A stretch of DNA of 64,000 bases. Origin: Beta vulgaris subsp. vulgaris (lineage: Eukaryota; Streptophyta; Magnoliopsida; Caryophyllales; Amaranthaceae). Below the pieces are notes generated by a model. The model searched no databases, was not told the origin of the DNA, and was given only the letters and a program-made list of their open reading frames with translations. The stretch is taken from NCBI RefSeq assembly GCF_026745355.1, contig NC_079209.1, forward strand, positions 26,075,156-26,139,155. Direction: 5' to 3'. Below are positions 1-11,541 of the stretch, piece after piece. Within the stretch, counting starts at the first letter, position 1. Each line of letters begins with the position of its first letter. The position numbers and the translations under genes are program-made.

Positions 1-82
1 GTCGCATCACTTTAACATCATCTGGTTGACACGTCCCACAAACTTTAATTTCATATAAGTGATAAATTTTAGCATAAACAAT

Positions 83-100
83 TTGGGCCCACCGTGGGGC
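83..100 (+). promoter_or_regulatory. Primer-binding site next to the 5' LTR end
   Basis: The stretch TTGGGCCCACCGTGGGGC follows a likely LTR end (…AAACA at position 80). It resembles the TGGCGCCCACCGTGGGGC type of PBS seen in plant Tat elements, with one base lost in the GGCGCCC part. It marks where a tRNA would prime minus-strand DNA synthesis and fixes the start of the internal region. This is assigned from pattern; no tRNA comparison was run. Confidence 0.6.
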
Positions 101-134
101 ATAACCAGACCATCTACTATTCAAAATCCGTCAA

Positions 135-1524
135 ATGGGAGAAACACCTAACCTCGAGGAAATGCGAAGGCAGTACGAACAAATGAGAGCAAAAGATGCT
201 CGAAATAAAGCAAGCTAACGAGCGTCTAACTACCGACTTTACGACATCGCAGGAGAGGATCCAGAAATTGCAAGAGGAGTTAGCATAGTCCAAGGCTTCG
301 AAAGCCCGCGTCGAGAAAATCTAAATGACATCCCTTTGATGGGGAATCTTTCTGAGTCAGATGATGAAGAGCCTAAAAATGACAAAGAGCCCGAGGATGA
401 AGAGCCCTTGAACAATGAAGAGAACGACCAAGGCGAAGGAGAAGCGAATCTTATGACAAAGCGCATGGCTCAAATCGAAAAGCAAAACAAGCGCTTGATG
501 AAGCTCATGTCCCAGCTCCCTGGAGCCCCAACACCAGGCATCGTGGAGCATCCCGACGGCTACGCAGAGTCACCCTTCGTTGATAGGATCTCAAGGGCGT
601 GCTCCCCAAGAAGCTCAACCTGCCTACCTTAGCTGCTACTTATGATGGTTCAACCGATCCAGGCGAGCACGTCGCGCAATACAAGCAACGGATGTGGCAA
701 GCGTCAATTCCCTGGCATTTGGTAGAGGCTGCATGTGCAAGTCTTTTGGAGCCACGCTCACCGGTCCCGCTCTCAAGTGGCTGGATCTCTCAAGCCAGGA
801 AGCATTGGCAATTTCTCCACCCTAGTCAATAAGTTCTATGAGAAGTTCGAAGGCAGTCGCAGCCTGGAAAAGCAGACGAGCGACCTATATGGCGTCGTGC
901 AAGGACCCAAAGAATCGTTCGCGATTATTATAATCGCTTTAACAAAGAAATGATTAGCATTAAAGATCTTGATACTAAGACTGCTATTGAATGTTTCAGG
1001 AAAGGATTAATCTTGCGGTCGAAGCTATACAATCGTTGACGAAGTACCCGTGCCAGACGTTTGAGGAAGTCAAGCGCGAGCGTTAGCACAGATGAGGTTG
1101 GAGGAAGACGATGCCATCCTCAACCCATATCCACCCGACGCGCATCAGTATCCGCTGATCGGAAGGCTTTCGTCCCTAAGAAGAACAACTGGCGAAGTCA
1201 CCCTTATAGCCGTTCAAACCAGGTAAATAATGTTACTGACGTTGTGAAAGTGCAGGTAAAGCGCGAGGACGGAGTCGCCAACTTCCCTGCTCTAGACTCC
1301 TACGGATTTTCGTTGATGTCGGAGGTGTCGTGAACGCTTTATCCAAAATCGGAGCGCCAGTTCGTTGGCCAAAAAAGAGCGACCGTCCGGAGGCGCAAAA
1401 AGATCAAACAAAGTGGTGTCAGTTCCATCATGACCATGGCCATAAGACGGAGGAGTGCATTGCGTTGCGACGAGAGTCGCGTTCATGCTCAATAAGGGGC
1501 ATCTTAAGGACCTCTTGAGCGACA
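135..1524 (+). pseudogene. gag of the Tat-type gypsy element, frameshifted
   Basis: An ATG at 135 begins a short Glu/Arg-rich reading that stops after about 27 codons; related reading continues in other frames. The stretch near 380-520 is very acidic and then Lys-rich. The retrotransposon gag core is recognisable near 630-950 from the YDGSTDPGEHV motif and the following aromatic-rich helices, spread over at least three frames. A basic, Cys/His-containing tail (KWCQFHHDHGHKTEEC near 1410-1460) resembles the zinc-finger-like end of Tat gag. The protein would have formed the virus-like particle. It cannot be translated intact here. Confidence 0.75.
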
Positions 1525-1983
1525 ATGGTAAAGCGTCCTTCGGTAGAAATACGCGCAGTCCGACCCTCCTGCGTCGCCCAACACGTAAAGGTAATCAACG
1601 TCATCTCTGGTGGATCTGATGTATGTGGACTAACGTATTCCGCAGCCAAAAGGCTAGCAAGAGAGGGTACCCCCTCGTCCGCCGTTTATAAATCTTGCAG
1701 GTCAGCTGAGGAACGCAAGCTCGAAGCAATGGCGATAACCTTTGATGACGACGACGTCTGCGACGTGGAGCATCACGACGGATTAGTCATATCCCTGACT
1801 GTCAGCAACTGCTTGTTGAAGCGAGTGTTAGTCGATGGGGGCAGCTCAGCCAACATCATATTCAAAAGCGCCCTCGAAGGTATGGGTTTGTGCGATAAAG
1901 ATATTACTAAAAAATCTACTGTTTTGGTAGGTTTCATGGAGAGGTTGAACATACTGTCGGAGAGATCACACTGCCAACGCTAG
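1525..1983 (+). pseudogene. Retrotransposon aspartic protease region
   Basis: This 152-codon open stretch contains VLVDGGSSANIIF near its C-terminal third, matching the D-S/G-G active site of retroviral-type aspartic proteases in plant gypsy elements (here D-G-G-S-S). Upstream residues link gag to protease. The reading breaks at about 1983, where a frameshift interrupts the rest of the domain. In the family this enzyme cleaves the Gag-Pol polyprotein. Sequence 1984-2450 is the degraded linker between protease and RT, with no long frame. Confidence 0.75.
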
Positions 1984-2454
1984 CCAAAGGCGTCAACCTG
2001 CCAACCAGATTCAACGTTGTGGACTGCCCGTCAGCGTACAATTCATCTTTACCCCATGGATACATAAGATGAAGTCGTCCCTTCAACCTATCATCAATCG
2101 CTGAAGTTTCCTACCAAATGGGGCGTCCAAGAAATAAAGGGCGAGCAGAAGTCTGCAAGGGAATGCTATAGTTCGTCACTCAAACCCCCAAAAGCGACTA
2201 TCTAGCAATTAAAGGATGGGTCAGCGCCCGACGCGCCCAGCGAGCAGGACGTGGATGAAGTGATGCTCGATCCATCCATCCCCGATCGTGTCGTCCGAAT
2301 CGGAGCGACATTGTCGCAAGAAATACGAGGTCAGTTAGTTGATTTTTAAAACTAACCAAGATTGTTTTGCTTGGTCCCATGAAGATATGACAGGAATCAG
2401 TCCGACGTCATTACGCATAAGCTCAACGTCGACCCGCTCACAAGCCTGTAAAGC

Positions 2455-3478
2455 AGAAAAGACGCAAGTTCGCTCCTGAAAGGAACCAAGTCATCAATGA
2501 TAAGGTCCAGAAACTGATCGATACCGGAAAGATCCGCGAGGTAAAATACCCAGATTGGCTAGCCAACGTCGTGGTGGTCAGCAAAAAGAACGGGAAGTGG
2601 AGAGTCTGCATCGACTTCACCGATTTAAACAAAGCATGTCCCAAGGATCCGTTCCCACTCCCTCATATAGATGCAATGGTCGACGCGACGGCCGGTCACG
2701 AGCTTTTAACGTTCATGGACGCGTATTCCGGGTACAACCAAATATTGATGCATCCAGACGACCAAGAAAAGACCGCGTTTGTTACCGATAAAGATATATA
2801 TTGTTACAAGGTTATGCCTTTTGGTTTGAAAAATGCAGGTGCCACATATCCGCGACTGGTTAATCAAATGTTTAAAGATCAACTAGGTGACACTATGGAA
2901 GTGTACATCGACGATATGCTTGTCAAATCCAAGCGAGCAGGCGATCACATTCAGCATCTGTCGGAGGTTTTCGACGTATTACGAAGGTATGGCATGAAAT
3001 TAAACCCTACTAAATGCCCCTTTGGAATGTCCGCAGGAAAATTTCTAGGGTACGTCGTGACACAACGAGGAATTGAAGCCAGCCAAGACCAAATAAAAGC
3101 CATCATCAACATTCAGTCCCCACGAAGCGTCAAGGAAGTGCAAAAGTTGACTGGTCGCGTAGCTGCGTTGAATCGTTTCATATCCCGGTCATCTGAGAAA
3201 TGTCACCTATTTTATGACGTCCTGAGAAAGAACAAGGGCTTCGAGTGAACGCAACAACACGAAGACGCGCTGCAAAAACTTAAAAGCTACTTAGCGTCGC
3301 CGCCATTATTGTCAAAACCAAATATCGGGGAAACGTTGCAGCTCTATCTCGCGGTAAGTAACGTGTCCGTCAGCGCTGTCCTGACGCGAGAAGCGGAGAG
3401 CCAGCAGCTACCAATCTACTATGTCAGTAAGTCTCTGCTAGACGCGGAGACCAGGTATTCTTCATTAAATTCTATGTG
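2455..3478 (+). pseudogene. Reverse transcriptase and start of RNase H (Tat-type)
   Basis: The longest clean frame is 2571-3248 (225 codons). It has the RT fingers motif CIDFTDLNKACPKD, the DAYSGYNQI block and the catalytic YIDDML box (near codons 112-117). The connection region ends at a TGA at 3246-3248 where the family has Trp, a simple nonsense change, because the same frame continues beyond it. RNase H then begins (LYLAVSNVSVSAVLTRE), but homology is lost after RYSSL near 3475. The enzyme would copy element RNA to DNA. It is inactive here because of the stop and the truncation. Confidence 0.9.
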
Positions 3479-3494
3479 TCGCCCTCACAATTAA

Positions 3495-4014
3495 TTCGTC
3501 AAATGTCAAATTTTCATGCCTTCTCAAAATCCATATGCCACGTGTCAACTGGAGGAAATCTATTGCTTATTTATGCTTGCATATTACTTCAAGGCGTGTG
3601 CCATAATATTTAATGCTAGGAAAGAGGATTAAGTAAATCAATTACAGTCCTCTTCATTAGGAAAGAGCATTATAATCATCCTTAAATTAAGCAAATAAAC
3701 ATAGAGAAGATTTATGTACAAGAATTAAGTAAAATTGGTTGGAAGATTTATTTGTTATCATCCTTAAATCATTTGCTCCATCAATACAAAAATTATAATA
3801 CTACACGTGCTGAGTTCATGCCCATCCTTCTCAAATAATCAGAAAAGATTGTTATATCATTTGCTGAGTTGACAAAATGCTTCAAGACAAACAAGAACGA
3901 CCTACAACTAAAGGAGTTGTTAGTTTTCGCAGAATCATGTCCATTGAAAATGTTGAACATGTATTAATAAGTAAGTGATTAATACTACTTTGATAATTTG
4001 ATAAATTTTCCTCT
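3495..4014. other. Unassigned junction between two gypsy elements
   Basis: No open frame, terminal repeat or family motif could be recognised. It lies between the RNase H breakpoint of the first gypsy element and the first readable protease codons of the second, and includes several short AT-rich stretches. The 5' LTR, PBS and gag expected for the second element are not here. Confidence 0.4.
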
Positions 4015-4051
4015 GAATTTCCCACAAGTTGCTATTAGTGAAAGCTTATAA

Positions 4052-4528
4052 TTGGGGTTAGTAGATTATGAAGAAATTGACTTGTCTATTAGTATTCCTA
4101 CTGGCGAAATCATAAGGTGTACTAAGTTGTTTGAAAACTTGCCTTTGAAGATAGGAGGTTTTGTCTTTTCGTCTGACTTAATAGAATTCAATTTGGGAGA
4201 CCTGAATGTGATTCTTGGAATGAACTGGTTGAGTCTTTACAAGGCTAATATTGATTGTGAGATTCAAAAGGTAGTGTTGAGAAATCCTTTGGGAAAATTG
4301 ACCTCCTATAGATGTTTTGGAAAACCTAAGAAATTTGGAGTTATCTCTGCTATGCAAGTGAGGAAATGGATGAGAAAAGGGTGTGAAATATTTTTCTGTA
4401 GTGTGCAGGATGTGAGCAAGGGAGTCGAAGTGAAACTTGAGGATGTACCAATCGTGAACGAGTTTATGGTTGTATTTTCGAGTGAGATTTCAGGTATGCC
4501 ACTGCTAAAGCTGTTGAGTTCACCATAG
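4052..4528 (+). pseudogene. Chromovirus protease, C-terminal part
   Basis: The frame carries the second half of a gypsy aspartic protease, including the GDLNVILGMNWLSLY block that closes the domain in Tekay-type elements. The active-site D-S-G block expected just upstream is missing or scrambled at 4015-4050, where two adjacent stops occur. The linker to RT follows, and the frame shifts near 4495 just before the KPPYRMAPP region that starts RT. Confidence 0.8.
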
Positions 4529-4572
4529 ACTTAATTCCTGGAACTACACCTATATCTAAGCCACCCTATAGA

Positions 4573-5377
4573 ATGGCACCTCCTAAGATGAGTGAGCTGA
4601 AAATGCAATTGCAAGAGCTATTAGATAAAGGTTATATTGGACCTAGTGCATCACCTTGGGGAGCTCCTGTGCTATTTGTGAAGAAAAAGGATGGAAGCAT
4701 GAGGCTATGTATTGACTATAGGGAGTTGAACAATGTAACCATCAAAAACAAATACCCTTTGCCTAGAATAGATGACCTATTCGACCAATTGAATGGAGCG
4801 AGTATGTTCTCAAAGATTGACTTACGTTCAGGATATCATCAACTGAGGGTACCTGATAAGGACGTACCTAAGACTGCCTTCAGAACGCGTTATGGTCACT
4901 ATGAGTTCACTGTAATCACATTTGGGTTAACCAATGCTCCTGCTATATTTATGGACTTAATGAATAGGATCTTCCATGAGTTTCTAGATAAATTTATGGT
5001 GGTTTTCATTGATGACATTTTAATATATTCGAGGAATGAAGCTGAGCATGATGAGCACTTGAGGATCATTTTAGAGACTTTGAGGAAAAACCAACTATAT
5101 GCCAAGTTCTCTAAGTGTAAGTTTCGTTTGGAGAAAGTAGTGTTTTTGGGGTCACTATGTGTCTAAGGAAGGAGTCTCAGTAGATCCTGCTAAGATTCAA
5201 GCTGTGAGTGAGTGGCCAACTCCAAAGAGTGTGTCAGATATTAGAATTTTCTTAGGTCTAGCTGGCTATTATAGGAGATTTGTGAGAGAAATCTCGAAGA
5301 TAGCAAGGCCTATGACCAACTTGATGAGAAAAGAGTCCAAATTTGAGTGGAGTGAAAAGTGTGAGGAAGCTTTTTAG
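4573..5377 (+). pseudogene. Chromovirus reverse transcriptase
   Basis: The open stretch 4573-5166 (197 codons) has the complete palm: [17 protein letters not shown], the [10 protein letters not shown] block, and the catalytic FIDDILIYS box near codons 143-151. A one-base shift near 5155 moves the frame; the next stretch from 5159 holds the RT thumb (KEGVSVDPAKIQAV, FLGLAGYYRRFV). A TAG at 5375-5377 replaces a family Gln in the connection region. The polymerase core itself looks unmutated, while the polyprotein is broken. Confidence 0.92.
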
Positions 5378-5480
5378 ATTTTGAAGGATCGTTTAACCTC
5401 TGCACCTGTTTTAAACCCTACCTGATGGAAATGAGGGATTTCAGGTATATAGTGATGCTTCGAAGAATGGTCTAGGATGT

Positions 5481-6145
5481 GTGTTACAGCAAAATGGGAA
5501 GGTAATAGCATATGCGTCGCGTCAATTTAAACCTTATGAGGCTAATTACCCTACCCATGATCTAGAGTTAGTTGCCATAGTGTTTGCATTGAAAATTTGG
5601 AGACATTACCTTTATGGAGCGACTTGTAAGATATTCACAGACCATAAGAGCTTAAAGTACATTTTCACCCAAAAAGACCCGAATATGAGGCAAAGAAGAT
5701 GGCTCGAGTTGATAAAGGATTACGATCTAGATATCCAGTATCACGAGGGGAAAGCATATGTGGTTGCTGACGCCTTGAGTAGGAAATCGAGTCATAGCTT
5801 GAGTGCTTTGATAGTCCCTGAGGAGTTGTGTCGAGATATGCAAAGGCTGAGCCTAGAAATTTTAAATCCTGGGGAAAGTGAGGCAAGACTTAGTACCCTT
5901 TCTTTGGGATTGTCAGTTTTCGATGAGATCATAGAGGGTCAAGTTGGTGATGAGCACCTAGATAAGATCAAGGAGAAAATGAAGCAAGGTAAGGAAGTTG
6001 ATTTTAAGATTCATGATGATGGGAGTCTAAGGTTCAAAGGGAGGTGGTGTGTACCACAAAAGTGTAATGACCTTAAGAGACACCTTACGGATGAGGGGCA
6101 TAACACTCCATATTCTGTGCACCCTGGAGGTGATAAATTGTATAA
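5481..6145 (+). pseudogene. Chromovirus RNase H and integrase zinc-finger start
   Basis: RNase H of the Ty3 type is read from about 5445 (YSDAS near a frameshift) through [32 protein letters not shown] and DALSRKSS. The spacer then leads to the integrase N-terminal HHCC finger: both His residues are present near the end (the second in VHPGGDKLY). Reading is then cut by a CACTA element inserted at 6146 inside the integrase codons. The codons after that point in the straight translation belong to the transposon, not to the retroelement. Confidence 0.9.
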
Positions 6146-7652
6146 TACTAGTGGAGAAACACATGAAGGGCTGCGCTAAAAAAGGCCCTTAGGGCTGCGT
6201 ATTCTGACAGCAGCCCTTTCCATAGCAGCCCTTCACAAGGAAGGGTTGCGTTTTTAACAAAAAAACGCTGCCCTTCACGTTCAAAAACGCAGCCCTTTTA
6301 GACCAAAAAAATAAAATTATTGAAATAATGTAGTTTGATAAAGCAGCAACAATAACCAGCGGCGTGTAAATGCAATTTAATAAAACTTCAATCCAGAATT
6401 GAAATTAAAATTAGATTTTTATTGGAATATCATACAACCAAAATAATGTAAATATACAACTGAAATTAAATAACAGATATAACAAAACAATTTCAATCTT
6501 TAAACTAAATGTTTAAATGCTAACTTGAACATCAGCTTCTAACTTTAACTTGAACTTCCATCTTCAACCTAAATCTGTAAAAGCCAAAATCTGAACAGAA
6601 GCAATGAACCCAAAAAATTCAGAAAATGGAGAGTATTTTTAAGAAAAAAAATCCACAAATTCAAAACGAACGAAAATGAACAAAAATAAAAAAAACGAAC
6701 CGAAATACAAAAGAGAAAAATTATAGATCTGAAATTACATGAATTAATGAAAACAAACATGAAGAAATTATAGATCTGAAAAACGAAAAATCATCACTTG
6801 ATTTCGACGACGAAATTTACTATTAAAGCACTCACGTGAATCGTTATAGACGAAATCATTCAATTTTATACAATAAACAAAAAACCTCCAAAAATTCAAA
6901 ATTCATGAAATCGAGCAAAATCATCTAAACCTAGAATCACAAAACAACAAAACACACCGAAAAAACTCAATAACAAAATTCCGCCATTAATAAGAGAAAC
7001 AATTAAAATTAAGCTTGAAAATTGAAAAAAAAAAAAACTAATACTGAAGAGAGAGATGAAGAAAAAACCTGGAAGAAGAACTATTGACAAATTCGTAAAG
7101 ACGACCATGATTAGAGAAGACGAGAACAACAATATCGACATCACAAAGAATAGAGAGTTCGAGAGCTTTTTTGATAAGACCAGAACGCCGCTTTGAAAAG
7201 ATGGCCGAAGTTCGACGACGACGACGGCGAAAGGATGAACGACGAGTAACAGGCCGCAGCGTGAAGGAGGGAATTTTTAGAGATTAAATCTGTTGACAAT
7301 CAAGTGTGAAGAGTGTTGAGATTGAAATCGAAAAATCAAAATCGAATTCGAAATTGAAAAGTTAGGGATCTGAAAAGTTAGAGAGAAAGTGTATGTGTGT
7401 GAGAGAGAGAGAGGATATCTGCTGTTTCAAAAGGAGGGAGGAAGGAGGGTGAGAGAGAAGAACGTGAGAGAAGAGAGAGAAGGACGTGAGAGAAGAGAGA
7501 ATGAGGAGAGATAATTCAATTGTGTTTATAGGGCTGCATTTTTTTAAAAACCGCAGCCCTTCACTGAAAGGGCTGCGATTTTCTTTAAAAACACAACCTT
7601 CACGAGAAAACGCAGCCCTTCCAGCGTAGCCCTTCTTTTTTTTTTCCTAGTG
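6146..7652. mobile_element. Non-autonomous CACTA element inside integrase
   Basis: The left end reads TACTAGTGGAGAAAC (first base of CACTAG changed to T) and the right end TTTCCTAGTG, the inverted CACTAGG end. A 3-bp duplication TAA flanks it (6143-6145 and 7653-7655), as expected for CACTA. Both subterminal zones carry many direct and inverted copies of AAGGGCTGCG, the usual arrangement of transposase-binding repeats in this superfamily. The interior (about 6300-7500) is AT-rich and then GAGAGA-rich, without a transposase-like frame. It is 1507 bp, so movement must have relied on an enzyme supplied elsewhere. Removing it with one TAA rejoins the integrase frame. Confidence 0.92.
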
Positions 7653-8356
7653 TAAAGACCTTAAGGTTATATATTGGTGGCCAAATATGAAGCGAGAGGT
7701 AGATGAGTATGTTTCTAAGTGCCTAACCTATAAGAAGGTGAATATAGACCATAAGAGACCTATGGGAAAGGTTTAATCGTTAGAGGTCCCTGGATGGAAG
7801 TGGGATTCTATTTCTATGGACTTTGTGACTGCCTTACCTAAGACAAGAAATGGAAATGACACCATTTGGTTTATTGTGGATAGATTGACCAAATCCGCCG
7901 TGTTTATACCTATTAAGGAGACATGGAAAAAGAAGTAGCTCACTAAAACTTGCATTAATCATGTGGTGAGACTACATGGAGTTCCAAAGGACATTTTATA
8001 TGACCGTGACTCTAGATTTCTATCGAAATTTTGGAAAAAGGTCCAACTAAATCTTGGGACAACGTTGAAAATGAGTACTGCCTTCACCCTGTGATTGATG
8101 GTCAAACTGAGAGGACTAACTAATCAATGGAGGACATGTTGAGAGCATATGCGATTGATTTTCAAGGTAGTTCGGAGGACCAATTAGATTTGATTGAGTT
8201 TTCTTACAATAATAGTTATCATGCGAGCATCAAAATGGCACCTTTTGAGGCCTTATATGGACGGAAATGTAAAAGCCCATTTGTGGGAATGATTTTAGTG
8301 AGAATATCGTCTTGGGGACAGACTTTATTAAGGAGACCGTTAAGAATGTCAAATTA
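7653..8356 (+). pseudogene. Chromovirus integrase core, after the CACTA insertion
   Basis: The integrase resumes immediately after the CACTA element: the WWPNMKREV block, then the finger cysteines, of which the second is Tyr (CLTY). The core keeps the first Asp in [19 protein letters not shown], the second Asp in YDRDSRF and the Glu in DGQTERTN, so the DDE triad can be read, but across frames. Stops occur at about 7773, 7936 and 8119 (after TERTN). The enzyme would join element DNA to the chromosome. Confidence 0.88.
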
Positions 8357-8887
8357 ATTCAGGCTAGAATTCAAGCTGCGCAAGATAGGCAGAAAAGTTG
8401 TGCGGACTTGAAACGACGCGAAGATGAGTTCGCCATAGGTGATAAGGTGTTCCTGAAAGTGTCACCCACTAAAGGCGTTCTGAGATTTGGGAAAAAGGGC
8501 AAGCTAAGTGCTAAGTATGTAGGCCCATATGAGATTTTGGAGCGTATCGGGAAAGTAGCTTATAGATTGGCGCTGCCAATGGAGTTTGAAAAGATGCATG
8601 ATGTGTTCCATTTTTCCCAACTTAAGCGCTATATCCCTGATGAGCGTCATGTCCTAGAGCCTGAACGAGTTCAGATCGATAGTAGCCTCACATACGAGGA
8701 AAGACTTGTCAAGATTCTCGACAAGAAAGTGCGTAGTACACGCAATAAGGATGTCCACATCGTCAAAATCCTTTGGTCTAACCACGAATCTGAAGAGGCA
8801 ACGTGGGAAACCGAAGATGAAATGAGAAAGAAGTATCCAAATCTATTCCTTGAGGTGAGTTACGAGGGCGTAACTCGTTTTCTTTAA
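8312..8887 (+). pseudogene. Integrase C-terminal domain with chromodomain
   Basis: This 191-codon stretch is the clean C-terminal end of Pol. Residues about 38-110 are the integrase C-terminal barrel (GDKVFLKVSP, LSAKYVGPYEIL, VFHFSQLKRY). Residues about 130-179 form a chromodomain (VKILDKKVRSTRNKDVHIVK, ILWSNHESEEATWE, MRKKYPNLF). In the family this module recognises chromatin marks and guides insertion into heterochromatin. The stop at 8885-8887 is the natural end. The frame overlaps the preceding core by a frameshift near 8312-8356. Confidence 0.92.
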
Positions 8888-9155
8888 GGGGGCTAGAATG
8901 CGATAAATTTCGCGCTTTTTGCCTATTTTTATGAAAGTTTCATTCATTTGTATGCCTATGTTCGGCAATTCGCACATGTAGTGCAAAAGAAATAGATTCT
9001 CCGCATAAGAAAAGGTGTTCATAAGTAACACAAGTGTTTTAAGACTGGGAAAAGTGCACAAGTGGCACGATTCTAGTTAAACTTTTGAAAAGATGAGTCC
9101 AAACTTTTGAAAGTATGTGAGTTTTCGTGTCAAGTTTCGGGACGAAACTTCTTTT

Positions 9156-9170
9156 AGGGGGGGAGGGTAG
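9156..9170 (+). promoter_or_regulatory. Polypurine tract of the Tekay-type element
   Basis: AGGGGGGGAGGGTAG lies two bases before the LTR start TGTAATCCCC. A G/A-run at this position primes plus-strand DNA synthesis in LTR retrotransposons. It follows a noncoding gap of about 270 bp after the pol stop. Confidence 0.85.
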
Positions 9171-9527
9171 ACTGTAATCCCCCATAATTTTAAAGGATTT
9201 TATAAATATATTTAAGTATTTATATATTTATATTTACACCCAAATTAGTTTTGAAATGATTTGACTATTTAAAAAAGTTGACTATTTTAAAAGTCAAATG
9301 AAATTATTTTTCATGGCTTAATATAATTGAGAATATTTTAATTAAGTATGCTTTGATAAAAGTTTTAAATACTAATTTCGATTGAAAAAGAAGTCTAATG
9401 GACTTGAGGAACTCAATAAGGAAAAAGGAGTCATATTGATGATAAAAGTTCTAATTTGTTTATTCTATTCATCATCAATTTTCATTAAGCCCAATCTTCT
9501 TTTCCTAAGCCCCAAAGGGAAGCTTCT

Positions 9528-9535
9528 TATAAATA
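9528..9535 (+). promoter_or_regulatory. Candidate TATA box in the LTR
   Basis: TATAAATA lies about 355 bp into the LTR, followed about 30 bp later by a pyrimidine-rich stretch suitable for a transcription start. It is inferred from position and motif only. Confidence 0.45.
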
Positions 9536-10546
9536 TCTTAATACCCAATTATTTTATTCCACACAAAGATTTATTTTTCTCTCTCCTCTCACCAGATCTC
9601 ACGCCACTTTCTATTTTTTCTCTCCTCATGGTTTTCTTTCTCTCCCTTCACTCGTTTTTTTCTCTCACCCGAATCTGATTGGCCAGATTTCTCATAGTTC
9701 CATTTCTTTTTATCCAAAACTTTCTGCTTAGAAATTGTACATCTCGAAAAGTTATTGATTTTAGGCTCAAGAATCACTCAATTCCAATTCTTATTCTATT
9801 AGTTATGCCCTATGCAAGTTTCGCAATTTTGCTGCCATATTTTGCTCGCGATTTCGGTATTTCACTCTTTCTTCCTTTTTCTTTTGATTCTTTTCCTCGC
9901 TTTCTTATATATTAATTTCATATATATTATATATTGAAAGAATAAAATTTCAGATTTGTTATTATTTTTAGATTGGAGTTTTCATCATTAAAGCATGGAT
10001 TTTTAGGGTTTTAATTACTAGAAAACCATAGTAGCATATTAGATACTATGAGATTGATTTAGAATATGATTTTAAGTATGTTTATATATGTTTAGAGAAG
10101 GTTTATTAATTTTAAAGTTTCTGAAATTTCAGAAATGGTTTATTTATAGAGTTCTTAAGGGTTTTTAATTACTAGTATGGTAGTACTATGCTAGGAATTA
10201 AAAATAATTCAAGTTTTGATATTAAAATCAACTTTTAAACGTATTTAAAGGGGGTTTTAAATAATTTAAAGCTGCTGTAATTTTTTTAAGATTGTTAATT
10301 TCTGTTTTGTTGTTTTCTAGGCGGAGAATATTTCGTAGGGAACTTTTAGAGAGTTGAAAGTGGCCTACAGGCTAGTTTACACGAGGTACGTACATAATTA
10401 CGTGCTATGTGATTAGTATCATGTTTTAAGAGATTTTAGTATCATGTATAGGAACTTATTATGTTCATACATATGTGATTTCTAGTAATTGATTTACATG
10501 TTTTATGCCTGTGTGCAAGCATGTGATTTGAGATTTATTATGAATA

Positions 10547-11541
10547 CACTAGTGGAAAAATGAAGAAGGGTTGCGCTGAAAATGGCTTGTAAGGCTGCGC
10601 TTTTTGACAGCAGCCCTTTCAATAGCAGCCCTTCACTTTTTAAGTAGGGCTACGCTAGACAAGCGCAGCCCTTCACAAGGAAGGGCTGCGCTTTTTAGGT
10701 AAAAGCGCAGCCCTTCTAAGCTAGAAGGGTTGCGCTTTTACGTAAAAAGTGCAGCCCTTCCTACCAAAAACAAAAAAAATAATAATTTTTTTTTCGACAT
10801 TTTTTTACTATTAATCTCACATTTTCTGAATTTTAACATTTGCATTAAACTTTAAAGTAAACCATCCAAATCTAGAAGAGAAGAAAGTATAGATCTACAA
10901 TGCAACTAAACCCAAAAAAAAAAAAAACAGAACGAAACGAAAAGGAACAAAAACTAATATACAGAAGAGAAGAAATTATAGATCTGAAAATACAAGAACA
11001 TTAATCAAAACAAAGATAAGAAATTATAGATCTGAAAATACAAGAACATTAATCAAAACAAAGATAAGAAATTATAGATCTGAAAATACAAGAACTACCT
11101 ACCTCCAAACATTAACCTAATAATGTTTAAATACATAAAACAAAACCCTAATACATAATTAAGGAAAAAAATTCGGAATTACTTAACATGCCTATTTGGA
11201 GCCTTAAACGAACTCGGATGGCTTAAAAAGCCTAAACATCACAGCATAGCTGTGAGTTTGATTCGTTGGCCCGTTCCGCTTCCGAAAAAGTATCACAATA
11301 GGCAATCGGACTCCGTCGGCATGATTACTGCAAATCATTTCAGGCTTTTTGTCACAACGTTTCTGGGAGTTTTTGAGAAAGAAGAGAGGATGAGATAGAA
11401 GGAGGAAAGGGAGGAGGGACGTGAGAGAAGGAGGGACGTGAGAGAGGAGAGAGAATGAGGGATAATATATTTGACGAAGCCCGTTTAATATTTGAAGCCC
11501 GCGAATTTTTTATTTCACATTTTTTTAAGAAGGGCTGAGTG
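10547..11541. mobile_element. Non-autonomous CACTA element inside the Tekay LTR
   Basis: The left end reads CACTAGTGGAAAAATG and is followed by a block of inverted and direct AAGGGCTGCGCT-type repeats, as in the element at 6146. The right end is shortened: it reads AAGGGCTGAGTG, as if an internal deletion had joined an AGGGCTG repeat to the terminal AGTG. ATA flanks both sides (10544-10546 and 11542-11544), a fitting 3-bp duplication. The interior shares the TTATAGATCTGAAAA motif and the GAGAGA-rich zone with the 6146 element, so both are the same family. No transposase frame is present. Confidence 0.8.
10971..11095. repeat. 48-bp tandem repeat inside the CACTA element
   Basis: Two full and one partial copy of a 48-bp unit start at 10971, 11019 and 11067, each beginning AGAAATTATAGATCTG. 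The copies look identical. A diverged form of the unit occurs twice in the 6146 element near 6715-6785, so the amplification is specific to this copy. Confidence 0.9.

Larger units (their letters stand above)
1..3490 (+). mobile_element. 5' part of a degraded Tat-type Ty3/gypsy retrotransposon
   Basis: The order read on the plus strand is end of a 5' LTR, primer-binding site, gag, aspartic protease, reverse transcriptase and the first part of RNase H, which is the Ty3/gypsy order. The RT wording around 2571-2660 (KACPKDPFPLPHID) is typical of the non-chromovirus Tat group. The frame is broken many times in gag and once by a stop at 3246-3248. The element ends abruptly in RNase H near 3475, and integrase and the 3' LTR are absent, so it was cut by a deletion or rearrangement. 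It is clearly old and non-autonomous. The LTR begins outside the window. Confidence 0.85.

Noticed and set aside
9382..9915. ORFs in the Tekay LTR
   Set aside because: They lie in the U3/R part of an LTR, are Phe/Ser/Leu-rich from pyrimidine bias and match nothing.
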